Shown one piece after another: positions 7,314-16,728 of a stretch of 27,899 nucleotides of DNA. Under the pieces are notes generated by a model. It was not told the origin of the DNA and searched no databases. It was given only the letters and a program-made list of their open reading frames with translations. The first letter of the stretch is position 1, and each line of letters begins with the position of its first letter. The stretch lies in assembly GCA_040901495.1 (NCBI GenBank), contig JBBDYO010000041.1:1-27899 (forward strand). Direction: 5' to 3'. The position numbers were made by a program, and so were the translations under genes. This DNA is from VRUE01 sp040901495 (GTDB lineage Bacteria; Actinomycetota; Thermoleophilia; Solirubrobacterales; 70-9).

Positions 7314-8017
7314 CCGAATAGGTCGAGCTGGTCGACCGGGGGTTGCGGCGGCGCCTGCTGGGCCTGGGGATCCTGGCTCTCGATCTCCCCATCGGCTGCA
7401 AGCACGTCGTCGGGGTCGAGCGGGCCGGGCGGCGGGCCGGCCATCAGGCGAGGCAGCGTCTCGAAGTCGCCGCGCAGGGTCTCCTTGACGGCCGCGGTGC
7501 GCAGGGCCGCGGCGGGGTGAAAGAGCGGCAGCAGAAAGACGCTGAGGCCGCCCAGCTCATGGACCTGCGGCGTCCCCCTCACCTTCGTGATCCCCGCCGG
7601 GTTGCCGCTGAGCAGCTTGGTGGCGAAGTTGCCGAGCGTGCAGACAACCCTCGGTTCGATCAATCGCACTTGCTCAAACAGGTAGGGCCGGCAGGCCTCG
7701 ATCTCCATGGGCTGGGGATCGCGATTGCCCGGCGGGCGGCTCTTGAGGACGTTGGCGATGAAGACGTCCTCACGCGCCATTCCGATGCCTTCGAGCAGCT
7801 CGTTCAAGAGCTGGCCGGCGCGGCCGACGAACGGCAGGCCCTGCCGGTCCTCGTCGGCCCCGGGGGCCTCGCCGACGAACATCAGGTCAGCGTCGGCGTC
7901 CCCCGCCCCGAACACCGTCTTGGTGCGAGTCTCGTGCAGGGGGCATTTCGTGCACGCCTGCACTTCTTTGTAGAGCTCGACGAGCTGGGCGCGGCGCTCC
8001 TCGGCCGGGACCCCCAT
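7310..8017 (-). CDS. Family-4 (Fe-S) uracil-DNA glycosylase
   Basis: Base-excision repair enzyme of 235 aa that removes uracil from DNA. The Fe-S cluster cysteines are visible: CTKC (Cys22 and Cys25), Cys in EACRPYL (about 108) and Cys in VVCTLGNFA (about 125). Motif 1 GEAPG with PFVGRAGQLLNELL, the substrate segment NVLKSRPPGNRDP and the catalytic-loop motif FHPAA are all present. After the domain comes a 40-residue Pro/Gln-rich linker ending in QLDLFG at the extreme C-terminus (230-235), matching the bacterial sliding-clamp-binding pentapeptide QL(S/D)LF. ATG 8017 shares one base with the upstream FmdB stop (TGATG). Confidence 0.95.
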   Translation of the reverse strand: MGVPAEERRAQLVELYKEVQACTKCPLHETRTKTVFGAGDADADLMFVGEAPGADEDRQGLPFVGRAGQLLNELLEGIGMAREDVFIANVLKSRPPGNRDPQPMEIEACRPYLFEQVRLIEPRVVCTLGNFATKLLSGNPAGITKVRGTPQVHELGGLSVFLLPLFHPAAALRTAAVKETLRGDFETLPRLMAGPPPGPLDPDDVLAADGEIESQDPQAQQAPPQPPVDQLDLFG

Positions 8018-8274
8018 CAGAGCTCCCCCGCCGCCCGCTTGCGCTTCGTCTCCGCAATGCGCGCTCCCCGTGCCGCTTCGCGCTCGCCGCGGCGCGACTC
8101 GCCTTCCCGCACCCGAGCCCCCCGCGGCTGACGCGAGGGCGGTGACAGGGGCGAGAAGAGGCGGTGGGTACGAGCCGATCCACAGTGAGCGCAGGCGGGC
8201 TTTGCAGCCTCAGAGGACACCAGCTCCTCGAAGCGGTCTCCACATGCGTCGCACTCAAACTCGTAGATAGGCAT
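8017..8274 (-). CDS. FmdB-family zinc ribbon protein
   Basis: Small zinc-ribbon protein of 85 aa. MPIYEFECDACGDRFEEL is the standard FmdB opening, and the two CxxC pairs (Cys8/Cys11 and Cys28/Cys31) would bind one zinc. The remainder is an Arg/Glu-rich, probably disordered or helical tail. The function of this family is unresolved; it is often annotated as a putative regulator. I use ATG 8274, where the family begins, rather than TTG 8304, which has no ribosome site; note that the GGGAG upstream of ATG 8274 directly abuts it. It is the first gene of the long minus-strand string and overlaps the glycosylase start by one base. Confidence 0.85.
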   Translation of the reverse strand: MPIYEFECDACGDRFEELVSSEAAKPACAHCGSARTHRLFSPLSPPSRQPRGARVREGESRRGEREAARGARIAETKRKRAAGEL

Positions 8275-8323
8275 CTCCCGGCGCCAATGGTAGTTCGGCG
8301 GCAAGTCGCGATGGGCCCTTCAA

Positions 8324-8329
8324 TAGGCT
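8324..8329 (+). promoter_or_regulatory. -10 box of a probable leaderless promoter for the secreted protein
   Basis: TAGGCT lies 6 nt before the ATG at 8336, the spacing expected when transcription starts at the start codon. No good -35 box was found 17 bp upstream. The call rests on the repeated occurrence of this arrangement in the window. Confidence 0.4.
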
Positions 8330-8335
8330 GTGAGA

Positions 8336-9403
8336 ATGAGGGCGCTGCGCGATCGGGGTTGGGTGGCAGCGTGCTCGGTCGCGATCGTGCTGGTCGCGCT
8401 GCCGGCAACCACGGCGGCGAAACCGAGCAAGGGAACGCTCGACGGCAGCGTGCTCACGGGGTTCACATTGAGAGGCAGCGACGGCTACAGGATTCAGGTC
8501 CTGACGCTCGGCCCCAGGCTGGTCCTGCTGGGGGCCTCCAAGGGCCAGGTCGCCGCCGCCTATGCCGTCTTCGGGAGGATCGAGGGGAATCGCATCAAGG
8601 CGCGATTCGGCAACCTCGGGCGCATCTCGGTGAAGTTCGTCGGCCGCCGCAGCAAGGGGGGCCGATCGCCGTGCGAGGAGCCGTTCGAGCTCGTCGAAGC
8701 CGGCATCTTCCGGGGTACGATCAGGTTTGCAGGTGAGCGTGGCTACACGAAGGTCAACGACCACAATGCGTCGGGCGTCGTGCTCGGGGCCAACCTGGCC
8801 GCCTGCGCCAATCAGGCAGCGAGCAGCGCCGCCCCTCCCTTCCCCATCATCCCCAAACCCACCACCCATCTGGCCGCGGTCACCAAGAAGTCCGGCACGG
8901 TCGTTTCCGTGGACGCGGTGGCGTTCGGCGGCGCTCGCCGGATCGCCATCACCGGGTCCCTCACGGAAAGCCGAGGGAAGATGCGCGTCCAGCGCGTCGC
9001 CTCGGCGATCGTCGGCGGCAAGCGCGCCTTCGTCAGCAGCGGGGTCGGTCAGCGCCCTGCCTTTGCGACCGTGAAGCCGCCAAAGCCCTTCAGCGGGACC
9101 GGGGTGTTCCAGGAGAACTCCCCTCTCTCGAACAGCTGGACCGGCTCGATAGCCGCCTGGCTGCCGGGGGCGGGAAGGGTCAGCTTGGCCGGCCCCCGCT
9201 TCGCTTCAAGCCTCTGCAGACAGCCGACGACGAGCCGAGCGGGCTGCGACCTGTTCCCGACGGTGAAACGCAACCTCCAACTCGCCCAGGACAGCCGGCC
9301 TGCTCAGGACAGCGGCTCCCAGTCCCAAGCCTTGCGGGACGTGATGCTCTCCTGGTCGAGATACCTGCGGAACTCCTCCAGCTCGGCCGGCTCGACGCCG
9401 TAG
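8336..9403 (+). CDS. Secreted protein of unknown function
   Basis: Unrecognised 355-aa protein. A signal peptide is plain: RALRDR, hydrophobic WVAACSVAIVLVALPA, and an Ala-rich cleavage site around TTAAK. The mature part begins with a Gly/Leu-rich beta-like stretch (GTLDGSVLTGFTLRGSDGYR). A Pro-rich linker (APPFPIIPKP, around 165-175) separates it from a second beta-rich half. Cysteines occur in SPCEE, AACANQ, SSLCRQ and GCDLF. The start is ATG 8336 with no Shine-Dalgarno; GTG 8330 is an alternative. The last 100 nt run antisense over the end of panB, and the tail from about residue 323 (Ser/Gln-rich) has the look of a read-through extension. Confidence 0.72.
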   Translation: MRALRDRGWVAACSVAIVLVALPATTAAKPSKGTLDGSVLTGFTLRGSDGYRIQVLTLGPRLVLLGASKGQVAAAYAVFGRIEGNRIKARFGNLGRISVKFVGRRSKGGRSPCEEPFELVEAGIFRGTIRFAGERGYTKVNDHNASGVVLGANLAACANQAASSAAPPFPIIPKPTTHLAAVTKKSGTVVSVDAVAFGGARRIAITGSLTESRGKMRVQRVASAIVGGKRAFVSSGVGQRPAFATVKPPKPFSGTGVFQENSPLSNSWTGSIAAWLPGAGRVSLAGPRFASSLCRQPTTSRAGCDLFPTVKRNLQLAQDSRPAQDSGSQSQALRDVMLSWSRYLRNSSSSAGSTP

Positions 9404-10209
9404 ACGTGGTCGGACTCGGGGAAGCGCCGGGCGCGAACCTCTTCCACGTACTGGCCGACTCCCCCCACCATCTCCTCGTAGACCTCGGCGTAGCGCTTGA
9501 CGAATTTCGGCGTGCGGCCGGTGGTGATCCCGAGCAGGTCGTGGTAGACGAGGACCTGGCCGGCCGGCGCCAGGCCGGCGCCGATCCCGATCACCGGCAC
9601 CTCGAGCCTAGCGACAATCGCCTCGGTGATCGCTGCCGGAACCGCCTCGAAGACGATCGCGAAGCAGCCGACCGACTGCAGCGCCAGGGCGTCCTCGCAG
9701 AGTTTGATCGCGCCCTCGGCGGTCTTGCCCTGGGTCTTGTACCCACCGAGGGCGGTCGCCGTCTGGGGAGTGAGGCCAACGTGGCCCATCACCGGGATGC
9801 CGGAGCGAATGATCGCCCGCGCTCGCTCGACTGAGGTGCCCCCCGCCTCGAGCTTGACGACCTGGCAACCGGTCTCCTTGACCAGGCGCTGGGCGCTCTG
9901 CACCGCCAGCTCGTTGCTGGCCTCGTAGCTACCCATCGGCATGTCGCCGACCATCAACGGCGTCTTCAGCCCGCGGCGCACGGCCCGGCCGAGCATCACC
10001 ATCTCCTCCATCGAAACCTGCTCGGTCCCGGGGTAGCCGAGCACGACCATCGCCGCCGTGTCGCCAACCAGGACGATGTCTACCCCCGCCTCCTCGGCGA
10101 CCTTTGCCGAGGGGTAGTCGTAGGCGGTGACCATCACGATCGGTTCGCCGGCCTCCTTCATCTCGGCGAGGCGCGGAAGGGTGACGGGCTGCCGCTCCGG
10201 TGCGCTCAT
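9304..10209 (-). CDS. panB: 3-methyl-2-oxobutanoate hydroxymethyltransferase
   Basis: Decameric TIM-barrel enzyme of pantothenate synthesis: it adds the hydroxymethyl group from 5,10-methylene-tetrahydrofolate to alpha-ketoisovalerate, giving ketopantoate. Seen in 301 aa: VMVTAYDYPSAKVAEEAG, Mg2+-site LVGDTAAMVVLGY and LMVGDMPMGSYE, substrate loop VMGHVGLTPQ, TQGKTAEGA, the catalytic Glu in FEAVPA, and the C-terminal IGIGAG and LVYHDLLGI. A C-terminal extension follows GVEPAELEEF. The ATG start overlaps the panD stop by 4 nt (ATGA), so panB is the last gene of panC-panD-panB. Its 3' end overlaps the convergent secreted-protein gene by 100 nt. Confidence 0.97.
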   Translation of the reverse strand: MSAPERQPVTLPRLAEMKEAGEPIVMVTAYDYPSAKVAEEAGVDIVLVGDTAAMVVLGYPGTEQVSMEEMVMLGRAVRRGLKTPLMVGDMPMGSYEASNELAVQSAQRLVKETGCQVVKLEAGGTSVERARAIIRSGIPVMGHVGLTPQTATALGGYKTQGKTAEGAIKLCEDALALQSVGCFAIVFEAVPAAITEAIVARLEVPVIGIGAGLAPAGQVLVYHDLLGITTGRTPKFVKRYAEVYEEMVGGVGQYVEEVRARRFPESDHVYGVEPAELEEFRRYLDQESITSRKAWDWEPLS

Positions 10210-10658
10210 GAGGGGATCCCACCGCCGAAGCTCGGCGAGAGGCTGCCGGGCACGTCCTCGGCTTCACCTAGCCCTGGGCTGCTGAGCAGGACCTCCGGGT
10301 TGCTGTCGACCGCGACGATCTCGTTGTCGTCATCGACATGGACGACGACGGGCGAGTAGGACTCAAGGTCGCGCTCGTCGTAGGCCCCAAAGGAGGCGAC
10401 GATGATCTTGTGGCCGGGGCGGGTCAGGTGGGCGGCCGCCCCGTTCACCTGCATCGTCCGCGAGCCCGGCTCACCGTCGATCACGTAGGTAACGAAGCGA
10501 GCGCCGTTGTCGATGTCCCAGACGTGGACCTGCTCGTTGGTGATCAGGTCGGCGCTGGCCATCAGCTCGGTGTCGATCGTGATGCTGCCGATGTAGTCGA
10601 CGTCGCAGTCGGTCACCGTCGCCCGGTGAATCTTGGACTTGAGCATCTGCCTCTGCAT
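10206..10658 (-). CDS. panD: Aspartate 1-decarboxylase proenzyme
   Basis: Pyruvoyl-dependent enzyme making beta-alanine for pantothenate. The self-cleavage site is DYIGSITID, with Gly24-Ser25 at the same numbers as in E. coli; Ser25 becomes the pyruvoyl group. Lys9 (MLKSKIHRATVT), Arg54 and Tyr58 (ARFVTY) also match E. coli positions, and NGAAAHL (73-79) follows. At 150 aa it is longer than the common 120-140 because of a Ser/Gly/Pro-rich C-terminal tail (about 122-150). AGGAGA lies upstream of ATG 10658. It sits 34 bp after panC and overlaps panB by 4 nt. Confidence 0.97.
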   Translation of the reverse strand: MQRQMLKSKIHRATVTDCDVDYIGSITIDTELMASADLITNEQVHVWDIDNGARFVTYVIDGEPGSRTMQVNGAAAHLTRPGHKIIVASFGAYDERDLESYSPVVVHVDDDNEIVAVDSNPEVLLSSPGLGEAEDVPGSLSPSFGGGIPS

Positions 10659-10692
10659 TGAGTTTCCGTCTCCTATTGGTGAGTTTCAGCCT

Positions 10693-11580
10693 TCATGGCC
10701 GGATCAAGACGTTGTCGATTAGCCGTGCCCCGCCCACCTGGGCGGCTACCGCGATGAGGACGGGGCGGTCGTTCAGCTCGGAGACCGGCTCCAAGCCCTC
10801 GGCATCGCGGGCCTCCAAGTACTCCGGGTAGATCCCCGCGGCCTCCAGCTCACGCCGCCCCGCCTCGACCCCGGCGTCAAGCGACTCCTCGCGGGCAACC
10901 CGCTCGGCGGCGCACAGCGCCCGATAGAGCGCCGTCGCCCGCTCGCGGTCCTCGTCCTCGAGGTAGGCGTTGCGAGAGCTCATTGCGAGGCCATCCGGCT
11001 CGCGCACGATCGGCAGCGCCTCGATCCGCACCGAAAAGTCGAGGTCGCGCACCATGCGCCGGATCGCCGCCACCTGCTGGGCGTCCTTCTGGCCGAAGTA
11101 AGCGACGTCGGGCTGGGCCGCGTTGAAGAGCTTGGCGACCACGGTGGTGACGCCCCGGAAGTGCCCCGGGCCGCGTCGCGCGGGGTCGCCGCAGAGGACC
11201 TCGGTCAGGCCCTCAACCTCGACGTGCGTCACGAAGCCCTCCGGGTAAACCTCCTCGACCGGCGGCGCGTAGACGAGGTCGACCCCCGCCTCGGAGGCGA
11301 GAGCCAGGTCGCGCTCCTCGTCGCGTGGGTAGCGGTCCAGGTCCTCCCCCGGCCCGAACTGAGTCGGGTTGACGAAGAGGCTCATCACGACCACGTCGCA
11401 CTCGGCGCGGGCGGCGCGAAGGAGCGAGAGATGGCCCTCGTGGAGGAACCCCATCGTCGGCACCAGGCCGACAGAGCGGCCGGCGGCACGCGCAGCGGAG
11501 AGCGCCGAGCGCAGCTCGGACTTGGCGCGAACCAGATTCACACCTGTGGCATGAGGGGGGTCGGTCAGTAAGAGGCTCAT
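10693..11580 (-). CDS. panC: Pantoate-beta-alanine ligase (pantothenate synthetase)
   Basis: ATP-dependent ligase that joins pantoate and beta-alanine; 295 aa from the chosen start. The nucleotidyltransferase HIGH-type motif is PTMGFLHEGH (41-50). FVNPTQFGPGEDLDRYPR, GHFRGVTTVVAKLFN, AYFGQKDAQQ and the KMSKS-like REPDGLAMSSRN are all present. Start choice is uncertain: GTG 11604, ATG 11589 and ATG 11580 are in frame. I use ATG 11580 because AAGGG lies 10 nt upstream and because a TATAAT box at 11618-11623 would put the transcript start near 11611, leaving GTG 11604 almost no leader. It is the first pan gene, downstream of the acyltransferase. Confidence 0.95.
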   Translation of the reverse strand: MSLLLTDPPHATGVNLVRAKSELRSALSAARAAGRSVGLVPTMGFLHEGHLSLLRAARAECDVVVMSLFVNPTQFGPGEDLDRYPRDEERDLALASEAGVDLVYAPPVEEVYPEGFVTHVEVEGLTEVLCGDPARRGPGHFRGVTTVVAKLFNAAQPDVAYFGQKDAQQVAAIRRMVRDLDFSVRIEALPIVREPDGLAMSSRNAYLEDEDRERATALYRALCAAERVAREESLDAGVEAGRRELEAAGIYPEYLEARDAEGLEPVSELNDRPVLIAVAAQVGGARLIDNVLIRP

Positions 11581-11617
11581 TGGGTCCATGCCCTTGGGGG
11601 TCACGGCCGAAGAATCG

Positions 11618-11623
11618 ATTATA
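11618..11623 (-). promoter_or_regulatory. Consensus TATAAT box upstream of panC
   Basis: A perfect TATAAT reads on the minus strand, 28 nt before ATG 11589 and 37 nt before ATG 11580. No recognisable -35 box was found at 16-18 bp, so this may be an internal pan promoter or chance. Confidence 0.35.
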
Positions 11624-11628
11624 GGCAG

Positions 11629-12225
11629 CTAGCGGCGGAACTCTATGGCCTTGATCACACTGGCCGGAACCCCGGCGGCGATCGTCCCCGGCGGCAGGTC
11701 CTTGGTGACCACGGAGTTTGCGCCGATCACGCAGCGATCGCCGATCGTCACGCCGCTGGTGACCACGACGTTGGCGCCGAACCAGCAGTTAGAGCCGATC
11801 CTGACCGGCCCCTTCGAGCTGAACCCCTGCCAGGTGACCGGGGTGTTCGGGTCGTCGAAGCGATGGTCGGCGTCGCCGACGAAGCAGCCGTTGGCGAACA
11901 TCGTGTGGTCGCCGATCTCGATCCGTTCGTGGGCGGCGAGCATCACGTTGCGGTTGAGAAAGCAGCCCGCTCCGATCTCGATCTGGGCGTCCGGGGCCAG
12001 GGTCAGCCAGCACCCCGGCTCGAGCAAAGTCCCTTCGCCGATTCGCAACCGGCTCCCGTCAAGCGCCTCGAGCAGCTCACCCTCAACCGGATAGCGGACG
12101 AAGAACCCGCCCCGCGCGGCGTGGCGGTTGATCCTCAGGCGCCGCGACAGGCGTCGATTGCGCTCGTACCAGCGGCGCTTCCGCCACCACAGCCACCAGC
12201 CCCGCTGTCCTCCGCTGCCCTCCAT
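11629..12225 (-). CDS. Hexapeptide-repeat (left-handed beta-helix) acyltransferase
   Basis: Protein of 198 aa. After a basic, Trp-rich N-terminus (about 1-40) it is built of imperfect hexapeptide repeats (IEIGAGC, IEIGDHT, VRIGSNC, VTIGDRC) and ends with GANSVVTKDLPPGTIAAGVPASVIK, the typical end of maltose/galactoside/serine O-acetyltransferase-like enzymes. The catalytic-type His lies in VGDADHRFDD. The acceptor is unknown; sugar or cell-surface glycan modification is a guess from family. I use ATG 12225; GTG 12228 immediately precedes it. It is upstream of panC by 24-48 bp and divergent from the ROK kinase. Confidence 0.85.
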   Translation of the reverse strand: MEGSGGQRGWWLWWRKRRWYERNRRLSRRLRINRHAARGGFFVRYPVEGELLEALDGSRLRIGEGTLLEPGCWLTLAPDAQIEIGAGCFLNRNVMLAAHERIEIGDHTMFANGCFVGDADHRFDDPNTPVTWQGFSSKGPVRIGSNCWFGANVVVTSGVTIGDRCVIGANSVVTKDLPPGTIAAGVPASVIKAIEFRR

Positions 12226-12233
12226 CACCCCGC

Positions 12234-12239
12234 ACGTTA
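12234..12239 (-). promoter_or_regulatory. -10 box of a probable leaderless promoter for the acyltransferase
   Basis: TAACGT on the minus strand ends 5 nt before GTG 12228 and 8 nt before ATG 12225. TTCGGC (12258-12263, minus) lies 18 bp upstream, inside the left arm of the palindrome, as a possible -35. Confidence 0.5.
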
Positions 12240-12249
12240 CGCATTCCAG

Positions 12250-12298
12250 GCCGAGTGGCCGAAAAGCGAACTATCTCTTCGCTTTTCGGCCACTCGGC
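12250..12298. repeat. Perfect 21-bp inverted repeat with 7-nt loop between divergent genes
   Basis: The left arm is 12250-12270, the loop 12271-12277 (ctatctc) and the right arm 12278-12298; the arms are exact reverse complements over 21 bp. The outer part of each arm is GC-rich and contains GCCGAGTGGCCG; the inner part is AAAAGCGAA. The centre (12274) is 46 and 47 nt from the first bases of GTG 12228 (minus) and GTG 12321 (plus). Each arm supplies a TTCGGC 17-18 bp from a -10-like box. There is no T-run and the genes diverge, so it is unlikely to be a terminator. Confidence 0.95.
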
Positions 12299-12307
12299 AG
12301 GCGGACA

Positions 12308-12313
12308 TAGACT
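12308..12313 (+). promoter_or_regulatory. -10 box of a probable leaderless promoter for the ROK kinase
   Basis: TAGACT ends 7 nt before GTG 12321. TTCGGC at 12285-12290, exactly 17 bp upstream and inside the right palindrome arm, is a possible weak -35. Confidence 0.5.
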
Positions 12314-12320
12314 GCGCCGC

Positions 12321-13280
12321 GTGGCAGACCTGCGCGGCGGCATCGACCTCGGCGGCACCAAGATCCAAACCGCGGTCGTCGATCCACGGGGCAAGGTGCT
12401 TGGCGAAGCCCGCCGCCCCACCCCCATCTCGGGGGGACCGGCGGACGTCGCCGAGGCGATGGCGGAGGCGATGGGCGAAGCCGCAGTGGCGGCCGGCATC
12501 GCTACCGAAGACCTGGCCGGGGTCGGGGTCGGCTCCCCGGGCGACGCCGACGAGAAGACCGGGGTCGTCTCAAACGCCCGCAACCTGCCCGGCTGGGAGG
12601 GCAGCTTCCCGCTCGGCGAGACGCTCGCGGAGGCGCTCGGCACCAAGATCCGGATCGGCAACGACGTCCAGGTCGCCACCGAGGCTGAGTTCCACCTCGG
12701 CGCCGGGCGCGAGTTCTCCACCTTGATCGGCGTCTTCTGGGGAACCGGGGTCGGCGGCGGCCTCGTGCTGGACGGCAAGCCCTGGCTGGGCCGCGGCGCC
12801 GCCGGCGAGATCGGCCACATCGTCGTCAAGCGCGGCGGGGCCAAGTGCCCGTGCGGGCGCAAAGGGTGCATGGAGGCCTACGCGGGCCGGGCGGCGATGG
12901 AAGCCGAGGCACGGCGCCAGCATGAAGAGGGCGTGGCGACCGACCTCTTCAAGCTGATGCACAAGCACGAGAAACCGCGGCTGACCAGCGGCATCTGGGA
13001 GCGCGCCCTCGATCACGGCGACCACCTGGCGACGAAGCTGATCGACCGGGCAATCGAGGCGCTGGGCACGGGGGTCGCCTCGGCAGTCAACCTGCTCGAT
13101 CCCGAAGCGGTGATTATCGGCGGAGGCCTCGGCATCCGCTTCGGAGACCGCTTTATGGAGCCGCTGACGCGAGAGATGGGCAAGCACCTCTTCGTCGACG
13201 AACGGCCGCCCGCGGTCCGCGTCGCCTCGCTCGGCGACCTCGGTGGGGCAATCGGCGCCTCACTGCTCTTCGCGCGCTAG
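12321..13280 (+). CDS. ROK-family sugar kinase (probable glucokinase)
   Basis: Cytosolic ROK kinase of 319 aa. The phosphate-binding loop is DLGGTK (9-14), the catalytic Asp is in GNDV (Asp115), and GTGVGGG (141-147) forms the adenosine side. The zinc-binding signature GHIVVKRGGAKCPCGRKGCME (His166, Cys176, Cys178, Cys183) is complete. NLLDPEAVIIGGGL completes the fold. There is no helix-turn-helix domain, so it is an enzyme and not a ROK repressor. Glucose is the commonest substrate, but glucose versus another hexose or amino sugar cannot be decided here. I start at GTG 12321, just before the fold; the frame stays open upstream through the palindrome but lacks homology there. Confidence 0.9.
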   Translation: MADLRGGIDLGGTKIQTAVVDPRGKVLGEARRPTPISGGPADVAEAMAEAMGEAAVAAGIATEDLAGVGVGSPGDADEKTGVVSNARNLPGWEGSFPLGETLAEALGTKIRIGNDVQVATEAEFHLGAGREFSTLIGVFWGTGVGGGLVLDGKPWLGRGAAGEIGHIVVKRGGAKCPCGRKGCMEAYAGRAAMEAEARRQHEEGVATDLFKLMHKHEKPRLTSGIWERALDHGDHLATKLIDRAIEALGTGVASAVNLLDPEAVIIGGGLGIRFGDRFMEPLTREMGKHLFVDERPPAVRVASLGDLGGAIGASLLFAR

Positions 13281-13287
13281 TCGCGAC

Positions 13288-13315
13288 ACACGCCCCCGTT
13301 AAGGGAGGGGCGCGT
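13288..13315. terminator. GC-rich hairpin between convergent ROK kinase and uvrA
   Basis: Arms 13288-13296 and 13307-13315 pair at 8 of 9 positions around a 10-nt loop. There is no T-run. Its position between two converging stop codons, filling a 38-bp gap, suggests a bidirectional terminator. Confidence 0.5.
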
Positions 13316-13318
13316 TGC

Positions 13319-16195
<2,877 letters not shown>

Positions 16196-16203
16196 TTCGG
16201 TGC

Positions 16204-16232
16204 ATTCTAGGGATGCGAACAGATGTTCCCAA
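16204..16232 (-). promoter_or_regulatory. uvrA promoter
   Basis: On the minus strand TTGGGA (16232-16227) and TAGAAT (16209-16204) are separated by 17 bp. The -10 box ends 8 nt before GTG 16195, giving a leaderless or nearly leaderless mRNA. The -35 overlaps the LexA-type box. Confidence 0.65.
16216..16229. promoter_or_regulatory. LexA (SOS) box at uvrA
   Basis: CGAACAGATGTTCC fits the Gram-positive/actinobacterial LexA consensus CGAAC-N4-GTTCG at 9 of 10 fixed positions and fits the degenerate DinR form CGAACRNRYGTTYC fully. It overlaps the -35 region of the uvrA promoter, where LexA would block RNA polymerase. Confidence 0.8.
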
Positions 16233-16272
16233 GAAGTTCATGGTCGCCCAAAGGTTGGCTTTCTTTGAGTTG

Positions 16273-16301
16273 TTGCGCAAAGGGCCTTTAGGGCATACCG
16301 T
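16273..16301 (+). promoter_or_regulatory. Promoter of the SnoaL-like gene
   Basis: TTGCGC (16273-16278) and TACCGT (16296-16301) are 17 bp apart, which gives a leader of about 30 nt containing the ribosome site AAAGGAG. The spacer holds AAAGGGCCTTT (16279-16289), a near-palindrome that could bind a regulator. Confidence 0.45.
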
Positions 16302-16340
16302 CTCCAGAGGGGCAGGGAGGCGTCCGACAAAGGAGAAGAG

Positions 16341-16718
16341 ATGTCGAACGTCCGCACCGCCCAATCCGCGTATGAAGCTTTTGGACGCGGAGACCTCGAA
16401 TCGCTGAAGGAGATCTTCGCCGAGGACGGCGTCTGGCTGACCTCGGATGAGCTGCCGCTAGGCGGCGAAACCCGTGGCCGCGACGCGATCCTCGGGAACT
16501 TCGCCCAGATCCCGAACTACTGGTCATCGTTCAGCGTCGAGCCGGAGGAGTTCATCGACGCGGGCGACTACGTCGTTGTCCGCGGCACGCAACGCGCAGG
16601 CAACGACAACGGCAGCTTCGAGGGCGCCTTCGTGCACCTGATGAAGTTCGAGGACGGCAAGGTGGTCCGCGGCGAGTTCCACGCCGATTCCGCCAAGGCG
16701 GTGAAGCTGCTGAGCTAG
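16341..16718 (+). CDS. SnoaL-like / NTF2-fold protein
   Basis: Small cone-fold (NTF2/SnoaL-like) protein of 125 aa. The order of segments is typical: helix TAQSAYEAFGRGDLESLKEIFAED, then VWLTS, GRDAILGNF, and the curved sheet with EFIDAGDYVVVRGTQRA and FVHLMKFEDGKVVRGEFHAD. Members range from polyketide cyclases to stress proteins of unknown role, and no substrate can be assigned. AAAGGAGAAGAG precedes ATG 16341. It lies on the opposite strand between uvrB and uvrA, diverging from uvrA with the LexA box in the shared 145-bp region, and ends 10 bp from the uvrB stop. Confidence 0.85.
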   Translation: MSNVRTAQSAYEAFGRGDLESLKEIFAEDGVWLTSDELPLGGETRGRDAILGNFAQIPNYWSSFSVEPEEFIDAGDYVVVRGTQRAGNDNGSFEGAFVHLMKFEDGKVVRGEFHADSAKAVKLLS

Positions 16719-16728
16719 GACAGGCCCT

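Noticed and set aside
12255..12320. N-terminal extension of the ROK kinase through the palindrome
   Set aside because: The added residues have no family similarity, and the leaderless signal at 12308-12313 fits GTG 12321.
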